Assembly: GCA_016934895.1 (NCBI GenBank)
Contig: JAFGRZ010000169.1
Span: 1-32,557, forward strand
Origin: Candidatus Aminicenantota bacterium
GTDB taxonomy: Bacteria; Acidobacteriota; Aminicenantia; Aminicenantales; UBA8522
Direction of reading: 5' to 3'
DNA: 32,557 nt
The translations under genes were made by a program, and so were the position numbers. The notes beneath the pieces are model-generated. The model had not been told where the DNA came from. It saw only the letters and a program-made list of their open reading frames with translations, and did no database searches. Position 1 is the stretch's first letter; every line of letters starts with the position of its first letter. Shown one piece after another: positions 6,410-14,548 of the stretch.

Positions 6410-7962
6410 GGCTGGACTTCTGAGAGGAAAGAGCGGAGCTTTCCTCCCTTGCTGAAACTTTCCAGCTTCCGGAGCGCCTTGGCTTCGATCTGGCGGATGC
6501 GCTCACGGGTCACCTTGAAGACATCGCCCACTTCTTCCAGAGTGTGCTCCTTGCCGTCAATGAGGCCGAACCGGAGCTTCAGCACCTCGGCCTCTCTCTC
6601 GGTGAGACTGTCCAGAGCCTGCTCGATCTGTTCCCGAAGGCTGCGATGGATCACCGCTTCTTCGGGAGAAGGACCGGTCTTGTCTTCGATGAATTCGCCG
6701 AGCCGGCTGTCCTCTTCGTCCCCCACGGGCGCGTCGAGCGAAACGGATTCCTGGGCGGCCTTGATGATCTCTCTCACCTTGGCGACCGACAAGCCCATTT
6801 TGCGGGCGAGTTCTTCGTGGGTCGGCTCACGTCCTCTGTCCTGGACGCTCGTCTGGATGAGTTTCTTCAGCCGATTGATCGTTTCGACCATGTGCACGGG
6901 GATGCGGATGGTCCTGGCCTGGTCGGCGATCGAGCGCGTGATGGCCTGCTTGATCCACCATGTCGCATAGGTGGAGAATTTGTATCCGCGCCGGTAATCG
7001 AATTTTTCGACCGCGCGCATGAGCCCGATATTTCCCTCCTGGATCAGGTCGAGGAATCCCAGGCCGCGATGGGTGTATTTTTTGGCGATGGAGACCACCA
7101 GCCGGAGGTTGGCCTCAACGAGTTCTTTTTTGGCACGGTCGCTCAACTGTTTCCCCAGGCTGATCTGCCGGAGGATGTCCCCGGACTGCCGGCACGTGAT
7201 CCCGAGCTCATCCCGGCCTTTTCTCAAATCCTTCTTGACCTCGGCGAGCTTCTTGAGGAGTTCCGCGCGTTTCTGCCGGTCCTTGATGCGGCGCAGGCTC
7301 GTCTCCAGTTCCTCCCGGGCTTCGGCCAGTTCACAATAATGCTGGAAGCGGGAACGCATCCGCTCGATGATCATTTCCAGGCGCGTCGGCCAGATGCTGA
7401 GCCGGCCGATGAGCTGGATGATCTTAACGACCAGGCGTCCCCTGGCGAAGACATTCTTTTTCCGGGCCGGGATCTTTCCCAGGACGGAATCGATCTGTTT
7501 GATCTTCCTGAAGACCTTGATGGTGTCCTTTCGCCGGATCTCCAGCCTGTCTTCATCAAGGTCGTCGCCGCAGTCGAAGATATCGGGCATGGCCATGAGA
7601 TCCCGTTTGACCGCCTCTTCCAAGGCAGACATCTCGGTTAAAAGCAGGCGGGTGCGGGTCAGCGCCTTGAGGATGGTTTTCTGACCCTTTTCGATCTGCT
7701 TGGCCAGCCCGATCTCTCCCTGTCGGGTCAAAAGGGAGATGCTTCCCATGTCCCGCAGATAGAGCTTAACCGGATCCGTCGTGATATCGTCGCCTTCGGG
7801 CGGAAGCAGCGCTTCCAGATGTCCGCGAGGTTTGGCGATATGCCGGGCGTCATCCTTGAATAGGCTGGATAATCTTTCGAAATCCGCCTCGATGGATCTC
7901 TTCGTTCGCGAGGACGCCGTCCGGCGTCCTCCTCGGGAAGAGCGTCGTTTCAGACCGGCCAA
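6406..7962 (-). CDS. rpoD: RNA polymerase principal-type sigma-70 factor (RpoD)
   Basis: A 518-residue group-1-like sigma factor. Region 1.2 is clear (DPVKLYLRDMGSISLLTR, 63-80), followed by a non-conserved region rich in charged helices. Region 2 contains ANLRLVVSIAKKYTHRGLGF, DLIQEGNIGLMRAVEKFDY and FSTYATWWIKQAITRSIADQ; region 3 contains IRIPVHMVETINRLKK and region 4 LTEREAEVLKLRFGLIDG plus VTRERIRQIEAKALRKLE. Region 1.1 is not recognisable: the N-terminus is about 60 basic/Ser-rich residues. The start is TTG at 7962, preceded at 7 nt by gagg; the nearby ATG at 7975 is out of frame. It is convergent with the NYN gene and divergent from the STAS gene. The consensus promoters elsewhere in the window are what this sigma should read. 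Confidence 0.95.
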   Translation of the reverse strand: MAGLKRRSSRGGRRTASSRTKRSIEADFERLSSLFKDDARHIAKPRGHLEALLPPEGDDITTDPVKLYLRDMGSISLLTRQGEIGLAKQIEKGQKTILKALTRTRLLLTEMSALEEAVKRDLMAMPDIFDCGDDLDEDRLEIRRKDTIKVFRKIKQIDSVLGKIPARKKNVFARGRLVVKIIQLIGRLSIWPTRLEMIIERMRSRFQHYCELAEAREELETSLRRIKDRQKRAELLKKLAEVKKDLRKGRDELGITCRQSGDILRQISLGKQLSDRAKKELVEANLRLVVSIAKKYTHRGLGFLDLIQEGNIGLMRAVEKFDYRRGYKFSTYATWWIKQAITRSIADQARTIRIPVHMVETINRLKKLIQTSVQDRGREPTHEELARKMGLSVAKVREIIKAAQESVSLDAPVGDEEDSRLGEFIEDKTGPSPEEAVIHRSLREQIEQALDSLTEREAEVLKLRFGLIDGKEHTLEEVGDVFKVTRERIRQIEAKALRKLESFSKGGKLRSFLSEVQP

Positions 7963-8089
7963 GTCAAAACCTCATTTCTTGTCGAGTTTCCCATGGCTAT
8001 CGCCCGTAATGAAGAACATCCGCGACCCTTGGAAAACGACTATTTTCATTTTCCCAAAATTCCTAAAAAAAAGCAAAATCTTTGTCTGG

Positions 8090-8117
8090 TTGACATTCCT
8101 CCCCGTCTTTTGATATT
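8090..8117 (+). promoter_or_regulatory. Predicted promoter for the STAS gene
   Basis: TTGACA (8090-8095) is perfect. The best -10 is GATATT (8112-8117, 16-nt spacer); TATTAG at 8114-8119 is an alternative. The leader would be about 33 nt and includes gagagga before ATG 8158. Confidence 0.55.
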
Positions 8118-8157
8118 AGCTGGAAGGGAAGGCCCGCTTGAGAGAGGACGGGACGAC

Positions 8158-8499
8158 ATGAAGATATCGGCGAGAGACAGGAACGACATCGTCATCTTCG
8201 ACATGGAGGGGGAGATCAAGCGGTCGGATGTCGCCGAGGTGACCCTCCATCAGCTCGTCAAAGAACAGCTCGACTCGGGCAAGAGGAAGATCGTCCTCAA
8301 TTTCGACCGGGTGGAATTCATCGACAGCTTCGGAGTGGGGGAGATCCTGGCGAGCTACATTTCCACCCACAACCTGGGGGGAAAACTCAAGCTGGTGAAG
8401 ATTTCGCAGAAACTGTATCTCATCTTCCAGGTGACGATGTTGACCAAGGTCCTTGATATCTTCGATGATGAAGAGGCGGCCGTGAAGAGTTTATCATGA
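8158..8499 (+). CDS. STAS-domain anti-sigma factor antagonist (SpoIIAA/RsbV-like)
   Basis: A 113-residue single STAS domain. The signature follows a beta strand (KIVLNFDRVEFIDSFGVGEI, 44-63): Ser57 after Asp56 is at the position phosphorylated by RsbW-type kinases and dephosphorylated by SpoIIE-type PP2C phosphatases. ATG 8158 is used because the STAS fold begins there (MKISARDRNDIVIFDMEG) and gagagga lies just upstream; the frame is open further upstream only through AT-rich promoter DNA. The kinase at 63-488 and the phosphatase at 11233-12909 are plausible partners. Codirectional with the NTT-like gene and the phosphatase, though both of those have their own predicted promoters. Confidence 0.9.
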   Translation: MKISARDRNDIVIFDMEGEIKRSDVAEVTLHQLVKEQLDSGKRKIVLNFDRVEFIDSFGVGEILASYISTHNLGGKLKLVKISQKLYLIFQVTMLTKVLDIFDDEEAAVKSLS

Positions 8500-8608
8500 G
8501 GGTCAGCGGCCGCCTGGCAGCCCAAAAAAGCCATTGCCGCGCAAGCCGCCCGATCCGGATGGGCGACGAAAAGCATGCCCGGGCGCATGGCCTGATGGCT
8601 GTCCCGGT

Positions 8609-8635
8609 TTGACTTCCGCTCAGCGTATTGATAAT
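8609..8635 (+). promoter_or_regulatory. Predicted promoter for the NTT/MFS-HEAT gene, near-leaderless
   Basis: TTGACT (8609-8614), a short 15-nt spacer, GATAAT (8630-8635). Transcription would begin about 8642, 3 nt before ATG 8645, which lacks an SD. The short spacer lowers confidence. Confidence 0.35.
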
Positions 8636-8644
8636 TTTAATCCA

Positions 8645-11140
8645 ATGAAGCTTGTCGGTATCCGGCCCGGTGAAGAGAAGCTGGCCTTTCTGCTGTTCGG
8701 CTATTTTTTTTTGATCACCACTCCCCACACTGTTATCAAGGCCCTGCGCACGACGGACCTTTTGGTCAAGATGGGGGCCGGGGCTCTCCCGCTTGCCTAT
8801 CTCAGCGCGGCCGTGGTCACCGGTTTGGTCGTCGTCTTTCATTCTAAAATCCAGTCCAAGATTTCCATCCGGATCCTGATCATCGCCAGCCTTGTTTTCT
8901 TTGCCGTCTCCGGGCTGGCCCTGCAGTTCATCCTCCAGACGGAAACCGGCCGGAGAAGCGCCCTCCTTCCTTACATCTATTGGGTCTGGGCCGCCGTCCT
9001 CATCGTCGTGCTCATAACCCATTTCTGGATGACCGTCAACGAGATCTTCAACCCAAGGGAAGCCAAGCGGCTGATCGCCTTTATCAGCAGCGGCGGGATC
9101 CTCGGCGGCATCCTCGGAGGGCTGCTGGCCGGCGTCCTGACCCGGGCGAACCAAGCCGGCCTGCTCCTCCCCCTGGCCTGCGCTCTCCTCCTGGCCTGTA
9201 TATTTGTGGTCCAGGCCGTTTTCCGGGACCGGCAAAGACTCCCGGTGATTGCCAAACCGGTTCCGCCCGGCAAAGTGCAGCCGGAGGCGTCCAAGGTGGG
9301 TTTTAAGGACAGCTTCGATGCCGTCCGCAAGAATTCCTATCTCGTGCTGATCGCCGCCGTCGTCGCCATCGGCGTTATTGTCTCGACCCTCATAGAATTC
9401 CAGTTCTTTTCGGCGGCTTCCGAGAGATACGAGCGCGCCAACGAGATGCAAGCCTTTTTCGGTTTCTTTTTCGCCGGCCTGACGGTCTTTGCCTTTTTCC
9501 TGAACGCTTTTTTGACCGGGAATTTCATAAAGAAGCTGGGTGTCAAGCTCACCGTTCTCCTGACTCCGGCTGTCCTCCTGCTCTGTTCCGTCGGAGTTCT
9601 GATTGCGCCCTTTGGCCTGATTCCGGCGCTCATCATCAAGGGCGGCGATGAAAGCCTGGCCTTCTCTCTCAATCAGACGGTCAGGGAGATTCTTTACATA
9701 CCGGTGGCATCGGCGTTGAAATTCAAAGCCAAGCCGTTCATCGACATGTTCATCAGCCGGGCGGCGAAGGTCGTGGCGGCCATCATCCTTCTCGTTTTCG
9801 CCCTTGTCCTCAACAAGGATGTGGATTATCTCACCCCGATTTTCGATCCCGGTCTGGCGAAGCAGCTGAGCTGGATGGCCATCGCGTTCCTGATCGCCTG
9901 GGGGGTGTTCAGTTTGAGAATCGGCAGGGAATACGTTGACACCATCAATCGGAGCATCAAGTTGAAATGGGACCGGGTTGACCAAAGCGTGATGGAGCAG
10001 ATCGACGTCGATTCCGCCAAGGAGATTTTCGATGCCGTGGAAAGCCGGAATCGAAGCGCTGTTCTCTATGCCATGCACGTGTTTGACCTGTTGCAGCGGG
10101 ACAAATTGACCCCGGAAATCAAGAACATGATTTCCGAAAAGGCCGGGGAAGTCCGGGTTTCCTCGATCAGCGACCTGTTCAATGCCGAAGGGGCGCCCGG
10201 AGTTCCGGAAACCGATGAGGACATTCGGCAGGAAGATCTCGTCACCGATATCCGGGAAATCATGTCGCTGGACGCTTATCAGAAGCTGATGGAAGGACAC
10301 GCGGGAAAGGTTTTGGCGGAAAGCCAGAAATCCGAGGTTGAAAAAATGGAGCTGGCGAAGGCGATCGGGTTGATGAGCCCCGATGCCCCTCTGACCGATC
10401 GCCTCGTGACGTTGATCGATGATCACTCGCCTGATGTCTCCGGCTATGCCCTGAAAAGCGCGGCCAGGCTCAAGAAACAAAACTACCTCCCGGCGATCAT
10501 CCGCAAGCTGGGCAATCCTTTGACCCGGGAAGATGCCGCGAGCGCCCTTCACAAATACGGCCCGGCGGCCATGCCGGCTCTGGAAGGGAGCCTCACGGAC
10601 AGCCGCCAGGACCTGAATTTGAGAAAAGCTGTGGTTGAGACGCTGGCCCGCATCGGGACGAAGGAGGCGGCCTTCGCTCTGGCGAGAGAACTCGATCAGG
10701 GGCGTGGGGAGCTGGACCCGGAAATCATCGACGCCCTGGATCGCATCCGGACGCAAAAAGGAGACGTCCAGTTGCCGGCCCGGTCGGCCAAGAGAAAAAC
10801 CCTTTCACTCGTTCATAGATACTGCCGGATTTTCCTCGACATCCAAGATCTCGGGCCGGGGGAGGACATCGAGACCGCCCGCCGACGGATGGAACGCGAG
10901 CTGGAGATCCTTTTCTCGGACATCTTCAAGTTGCTGGGGCTTTATTATCCTCAGGAAGAGATCCGCAAGGCCTATCAAAACATAGAAACCGGAACCCGAA
11001 ACTCGATCGCGTACGCCATCGAATTGCTCGACAACACGCTGAAAAGAGATATCCGGGACGTTATCATTCCCCTGGTCGAGGACCTGTCTCCTTCGGAAAG
11101 ACGGCGGAGTTTTCAGAAGATTCTCAAGAACTCCCCGTGA
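8645..11140 (+). CDS. NTT/MFS-like polytopic membrane protein with C-terminal HEAT-like repeats
   Basis: An 831-residue protein in two halves. Residues about 10-440 form roughly twelve hydrophobic segments resembling the ATP:ADP antiporter (Npt/Tlc)-like branch of MFS-fold proteins. Visible landmarks are KLAFLLFGYFFLITTPHTVI near the start and FWMTVNEIFNPREAKRLIAF followed by a glycine-rich helix SSGGILGGILGGLLAG. Residues about 450-831 are soluble and helical, with HEAT-like repeats (for example DHSPDVSGYALKSAARLKK, NPLTREDAASALHKYGPAAM, LRKAVVETLARIGTKEAAFAL). ATG 8645 is chosen because the first membrane helix follows; a longer frame from 8534 adds Pro/Arg-rich residues. It lies between the STAS and SpoIIE genes. 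Nucleotide transport is uncertain in free-living bacteria; a sensor role linked to partner switching is speculative. Confidence 0.82.
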   Translation: MKLVGIRPGEEKLAFLLFGYFFLITTPHTVIKALRTTDLLVKMGAGALPLAYLSAAVVTGLVVVFHSKIQSKISIRILIIASLVFFAVSGLALQFILQTETGRRSALLPYIYWVWAAVLIVVLITHFWMTVNEIFNPREAKRLIAFISSGGILGGILGGLLAGVLTRANQAGLLLPLACALLLACIFVVQAVFRDRQRLPVIAKPVPPGKVQPEASKVGFKDSFDAVRKNSYLVLIAAVVAIGVIVSTLIEFQFFSAASERYERANEMQAFFGFFFAGLTVFAFFLNAFLTGNFIKKLGVKLTVLLTPAVLLLCSVGVLIAPFGLIPALIIKGGDESLAFSLNQTVREILYIPVASALKFKAKPFIDMFISRAAKVVAAIILLVFALVLNKDVDYLTPIFDPGLAKQLSWMAIAFLIAWGVFSLRIGREYVDTINRSIKLKWDRVDQSVMEQIDVDSAKEIFDAVESRNRSAVLYAMHVFDLLQRDKLTPEIKNMISEKAGEVRVSSISDLFNAEGAPGVPETDEDIRQEDLVTDIREIMSLDAYQKLMEGHAGKVLAESQKSEVEKMELAKAIGLMSPDAPLTDRLVTLIDDHSPDVSGYALKSAARLKKQNYLPAIIRKLGNPLTREDAASALHKYGPAAMPALEGSLTDSRQDLNLRKAVVETLARIGTKEAAFALARELDQGRGELDPEIIDALDRIRTQKGDVQLPARSAKRKTLSLVHRYCRIFLDIQDLGPGEDIETARRRMERELEILFSDIFKLLGLYYPQEEIRKAYQNIETGTRNSIAYAIELLDNTLKRDIRDVIIPLVEDLSPSERRRSFQKILKNSP

Positions 11141-11185
11141 ACGCCGCCCTTATTTCAGGTCAAGGCCCCGGGAAATGCGCGCAAC

Positions 11186-11215
11186 TTGAAGAAACGCCCG
11201 CGACAATAGTATAAT
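11186..11215 (+). promoter_or_regulatory. Predicted promoter for the FHA-GAF-SpoIIE gene
   Basis: TTGAAG (11186-11191), 18-nt spacer, perfect TATAAT (11210-11215). The start would be near 11222, leaving a short leader with ggagag (11221-11226) just before ATG 11233. Confidence 0.6.
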
Positions 11216-11232
11216 TGTGCGGAGAGAACAAG

Positions 11233-12909
11233 ATGCCCAGGCTGTTTGTCTATCCGAAAAAGGGGGATTCTTTTTGGCACACGCTGAAAGGGGAAAAAGT
11301 CTCGATCGGCCGTTCCGAAGACAACGACCTGGCTCTTCCCGATCCCTTTTCCTCCGGGCACCATGCCGTCATTTCGCCCGCCGACGGGAACTATGTCCTG
11401 CGCGACAATGGAAGCAAGAACGGGACTTTTCTCAACGCCAAGAAGATCCAAGGAGAAATCGAGCTCAAGAGAGGGGACGAAGTGCTGGTGGGTTCGACGC
11501 GCATTATCTTCGACAAAGAGCTGTCCAGCAACGTCGAGGTCACTGAAATTATTCAGGGCGCGCGCAATATCAACACCGTCATTCCGCTCAAGGACATCCT
11601 GAAAAAACAGGACATCGATACGACCATCCAGTCGTTGGCCACACCGGCCGACTTTATGAAAATTAAGAGCGATTTCCGATCCATGGCCGTACTCAATGAG
11701 GTGAGCAAGGCGCTCGTCCTTCATCAGCCGCTCAACGAGCTGCTGGAGAAGATCATGGACCTGATATCCGAGTATCTGCCCTTGGACAGGGGCGTCCTAT
11801 TGCTCAAAGAGGGAAACCCTCCCCAGATGATCGCCAAGGTCCCGCGCATCAACAACAAAAATCTCCTCCGCCAGAAGATCCTGGTCAGCCAGAGCATCAT
11901 CAATCTTGTCATGGACAATCACTCTTCGGTCCTGACCGGCGACGCTCAAACCGACGACCGCCTGAGGATGAAAGACAGCATCATCAAGTCGAACATCCAC
12001 AGCGCCATGTGCGTCCCCCTTTGGAACAACCGGGAGATCATCGGCGTCATCTATGCCGATCGCATCTCGCTGCTCGAGCAGTTCACCGAGGACGATTTGA
12101 GAATGATGACGCTTCTCTCCAACCTGGCGGCGGTCAAGATCGAGAATGCCCGGGCCATCGAAGCGGCCATCGAGGTCGAGAAGTACCAGAAAGAACTGGC
12201 CCTGGCCGCGCAGATCCAGAAGGATTTTCTCCCCAAGAAGAACCCGGTCTGCGACCGGCTCGATATCGCCTGGACATTCATCCCCTGCAACCAGGTCGGG
12301 GGCGACTACTATGATTTCATCTCCATCGACCCCGGCCGTCTGGCCCTCATCGTCGCGGATGTTTCGGGGAAAGGCATCAGCGCGGCCCTGCTCATGGCGT
12401 CTCTCCGGGCCGCGCTCATCGCCGAGGTCGGGCCGCAGTTCCGGCTCGAAAGCGTTGCCGCCAAGCTCAACAATTTCGTTCACGGGAGCTCGGCCTCCAA
12501 CCGTTTCATCAGCTGTTTCGTCTGTGACCTGAACATGACGACAGGGGATCTCCGCTACGTCAACGCCGGGCATAATCCGCCGATCGTCGTCGCCAAGGAC
12601 GGCAAGGTGCGGCGTCTCGAGCCGACGGGTTTCTGCCTGGGGATGTTTCCTTCCGTTTCTTATGAGGTCAAAGAAATCGTGGTGGATAAGGGCGAGACGG
12701 TCGTATTGTTCACCGACGGGATCACGGATACCCGCAATCCCTCCAACGAGGACTTCGGCGAGGACAAGCTCATCGGCCTGCTCAAGAAAAGCGCCAAGAA
12801 ACCGGTGGAAGAGATCATCTCCAAAGTGAACGCCGAGCTGTCTGCTTTCTCCAAAGGCGTCGATCCCTTCGACGACATGACCTTGATCGTCCTCAAGCGG
12901 ACCGGCTGA
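11233..12909 (+). CDS. FHA-GAF-SpoIIE (PP2C-type) serine phosphatase
   Basis: A 558-residue multidomain regulator. An FHA phosphothreonine-binding domain occupies about 1-98 (IGRSEDNDLAL 25-35, SGHHAVI 41-47, GSKNGTFLN 60-68). A linker is followed by a GAF sensor domain (about 150-305, including VPLWNNREIIGVIYADR) and a signalling helix (EKYQKELALAAQIQKDFLP, 316-334). The SpoIIE/PP2C catalytic domain (about 340-556) carries the metal-binding motifs GGDYYD (356-361), VADVSGKG (374-381), NAGHNPP (444-450), FTDG (493-496) and DDMT (547-550). Such enzymes dephosphorylate STAS antagonists to release sigma factors. ATG 11233 has ggagag at 6 nt; the frame opens slightly earlier with a TTG inside the -10 box. 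The FHA domain implies additional input from Thr phosphorylation; GAF ligand unknown. Confidence 0.93.
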   Translation: MPRLFVYPKKGDSFWHTLKGEKVSIGRSEDNDLALPDPFSSGHHAVISPADGNYVLRDNGSKNGTFLNAKKIQGEIELKRGDEVLVGSTRIIFDKELSSNVEVTEIIQGARNINTVIPLKDILKKQDIDTTIQSLATPADFMKIKSDFRSMAVLNEVSKALVLHQPLNELLEKIMDLISEYLPLDRGVLLLKEGNPPQMIAKVPRINNKNLLRQKILVSQSIINLVMDNHSSVLTGDAQTDDRLRMKDSIIKSNIHSAMCVPLWNNREIIGVIYADRISLLEQFTEDDLRMMTLLSNLAAVKIENARAIEAAIEVEKYQKELALAAQIQKDFLPKKNPVCDRLDIAWTFIPCNQVGGDYYDFISIDPGRLALIVADVSGKGISAALLMASLRAALIAEVGPQFRLESVAAKLNNFVHGSSASNRFISCFVCDLNMTTGDLRYVNAGHNPPIVVAKDGKVRRLEPTGFCLGMFPSVSYEVKEIVVDKGETVVLFTDGITDTRNPSNEDFGEDKLIGLLKKSAKKPVEEIISKVNAELSAFSKGVDPFDDMTLIVLKRTG

Positions 12910-12913
12910 TCCC

Positions 12914-12966
12914 GATTCATTATCGTTGAGGCGGTCCCCGGGGAGGAGATGACTCCCCAATGAATC
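12914..12966 (+). terminator. Nested inverted repeats after the SpoIIE gene, possible terminator or 3' structure
   Basis: The outer arms GATTCATT (12914-12921) and AATGAATC (12959-12966) are perfect complements. Inside is a hairpin GGGGAG (12940-12945), 7-nt loop, CTCCCC (12953-12958), directly adjoining the outer right arm. There is no T-run afterwards, so it is not a classical intrinsic terminator. Confidence 0.4.
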
Positions 12967-12996
12967 GTGATTGGCGAGGGACGAACTGTTCTGGCC

Positions 12997-13010
12997 CTAT
13001 TCATGAATAG
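12997..13010. promoter_or_regulatory. 14-bp perfect palindrome upstream of the NamZ-like gene
   Basis: CTATTCATGAATAG is fully self-complementary and ends 38 bp before ATG 13049. Its half-site ATTCAT also occurs in the inverted repeat arms at 12914-12966, so a dimeric regulator binding site is plausible. Confidence 0.4.
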
Positions 13011-13048
13011 ATCAAGCTCAGGTTGAAGAGCGAGGAAAGGATGGAAAT

Positions 13049-14401
13049 ATGATACGCCGCCGGCCCTCTCTACGGTCAACCGTCATCATCATGGGTCTTT
13101 GGCCATTTCTCGTCGGTTCTTTCTTCGGCTGCCGCGGCGAACCCGCGAAACCCGCTCCTGCCTCCTCCCGTGTCAAGCTCGGCATCGAGGTCCTGCTGGA
13201 AAGCCGGCTCGATCTGATCATGGGAAAAAAGGTCGGGCTGATCACCAACCCCACCGGCGTGGACGGCCGTCTCCGCAGGGACATCGATCTTCTCCTCCAG
13301 GCTGAGGGAGTGAATCTTGTCGCCCTTTACGGGCCCGAGCACGGCGTGCGGGGAAATGCCCAGGCCGGCGAATACGTCCCTTTTTATTTCGATGACAAAT
13401 ACAAGGTCGGGGCCTGCCAGATCCCTGTCTTCAGCCTCTACGGACAGTCATTGAAACCGGAGGCCGGGATGTTCAAGAAGATCGATGAATACATGCGCTC
13501 GTTCGACACGACGGCTTCGGGCAAGATTCCCGAAAGCGCGATGATCGAGGACGTCGATATCCTGGTCTATGATATTCAGGATGTCGGGACCCGCGTCTAT
13601 ACTTACGTGGCGACGATGGCCTATGCCATGCCGGCGGCCGCCGAAAGCGGAATTCCGTTCGTCGTGCTTGACCGTCCGAATCCGGTCAACGGCGTGGATA
13701 TGGAAGGCCCGGTACTGGATTATCCGGAGTACAGCTCTTTCATCGGGCTTTACCCCGTGCCGGAGAGACATGGCATGACGGTCGGAGAGCTGGCCCTGTT
13801 GATCAATGACCGGTTCCTGGAGAAAAAAGTCGACTTGACGGTCGTGGCGATGGAAGGCTGGCGACGGGAAATGGGATTTGACGAGACGGGCCTTCTCTGG
13901 GTCATTCCCTCGCCGAACATGCCCACGCCGGAGACGGCGATCGTCTATCCCGGCCAGGTCTGTCTTGAGGGAACGAACGTCTCCGAAGGGCGGGGAACAA
14001 CAAGACCGTTCGAGCTCTTCGGCGCTCCCTGGATCGACGGCTTTGAACTTGCCCGGGAGCTGAACGCATTGCGTCTCCCCGGCGTCCTCTTCCGGGAGGC
14101 CTGGTTCACGCCGAGCTTTTCCAAGTTCTCGGGCGAGGTTTGCGGCGGCGCGCAGGTTCACGTGACCGACCGGAAGGCCTACCGCCCTTTTGAGACCGCC
14201 CTGCATATCGTCAAGACGGTCAGGGATCGGCATCCGGACAGGTTCGAGTTTCATGCCGACTATTTCGACAAGGTTATGGGGACGGCGAAAATCAGGGAGG
14301 GACTGAAAGCCGGCCTGAGTATCGCCGAAATCGTCAGGGGCTACGAACCCGGGCTGAAAGAGTTCGCCGAGCTGCGCCGTCCCTACCTTTTATACGAGTA
14401 G
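13049..14401 (+). CDS. NamZ-type exo-beta-N-acetylmuramidase (DUF1343, GH171), lipoprotein
   Basis: A 450-residue DUF1343 protein. The founding characterised member, NamZ of Bacillus, removes terminal N-acetylmuramic acid from peptidoglycan fragments. Family landmarks are GKKVGLITNPTGVD (59-72), YGPEHGVRG (94-102, with Glu97 at the proposed catalytic position), DVDILVYDIQDVGTR, LDRPNPV, WVIPSPNMPTPETAIVYPG and EGTNVSEGRGTTRPFE. The N-terminus has a signal sequence ending in FFGC (Cys28), so a lipoprotein is likely. gaaagga precedes the ATG at a normal distance. Together with the exported peptidase and muramidase-like setting it suggests cell-wall turnover or scavenging of muropeptides. It stands alone between two regulatory-looking intergenic regions. 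Confidence 0.92.
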   Translation: MIRRRPSLRSTVIIMGLWPFLVGSFFGCRGEPAKPAPASSRVKLGIEVLLESRLDLIMGKKVGLITNPTGVDGRLRRDIDLLLQAEGVNLVALYGPEHGVRGNAQAGEYVPFYFDDKYKVGACQIPVFSLYGQSLKPEAGMFKKIDEYMRSFDTTASGKIPESAMIEDVDILVYDIQDVGTRVYTYVATMAYAMPAAAESGIPFVVLDRPNPVNGVDMEGPVLDYPEYSSFIGLYPVPERHGMTVGELALLINDRFLEKKVDLTVVAMEGWRREMGFDETGLLWVIPSPNMPTPETAIVYPGQVCLEGTNVSEGRGTTRPFELFGAPWIDGFELARELNALRLPGVLFREAWFTPSFSKFSGEVCGGAQVHVTDRKAYRPFETALHIVKTVRDRHPDRFEFHADYFDKVMGTAKIREGLKAGLSIAEIVRGYEPGLKEFAELRRPYLLYE

Positions 14402-14455
14402 TCCGCTCTTTCCTGCCGGGACGTGATACCCCCGCCGCTATCATTCGGGGCAGGA

Positions 14456-14484
14456 TTGAAAAGTCCTTCCTTATTCCGTAGAAT
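14456..14484 (+). promoter_or_regulatory. Sigma-70 promoter for the glutamine-synthetase family gene
   Basis: TTGAAA (14456-14461), 17-nt spacer, TAGAAT (14479-14484): one mismatch in each box. Predicted start near 14491, giving a leader of about 58 nt with SD AAAGGAG at 14534-14540. Confidence 0.65.
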
Positions 14485-14548
14485 GAGGATTCCGTTCCGT
14501 CCCCTCATGCCGAAGGGACAGGCTCATCGGATCAAAGGAGATTTCGTC

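Noticed and set aside
7963..8157. A promoter for rpoD on the minus strand
   Set aside because: The AT-rich stretch holds only poor matches (TTGCTT-17-GAAAAT). I could not choose one with confidence.
8420..10756. A 778-codon open frame on the minus strand opposite the NTT/HEAT gene
   Set aside because: The plus strand encodes a clear membrane protein with HEAT-like repeats. The minus-strand product is rich in Arg, Gly, Asp and Gln with no domain pattern, as expected when the codon bias of high-GC DNA leaves the opposite frame open.
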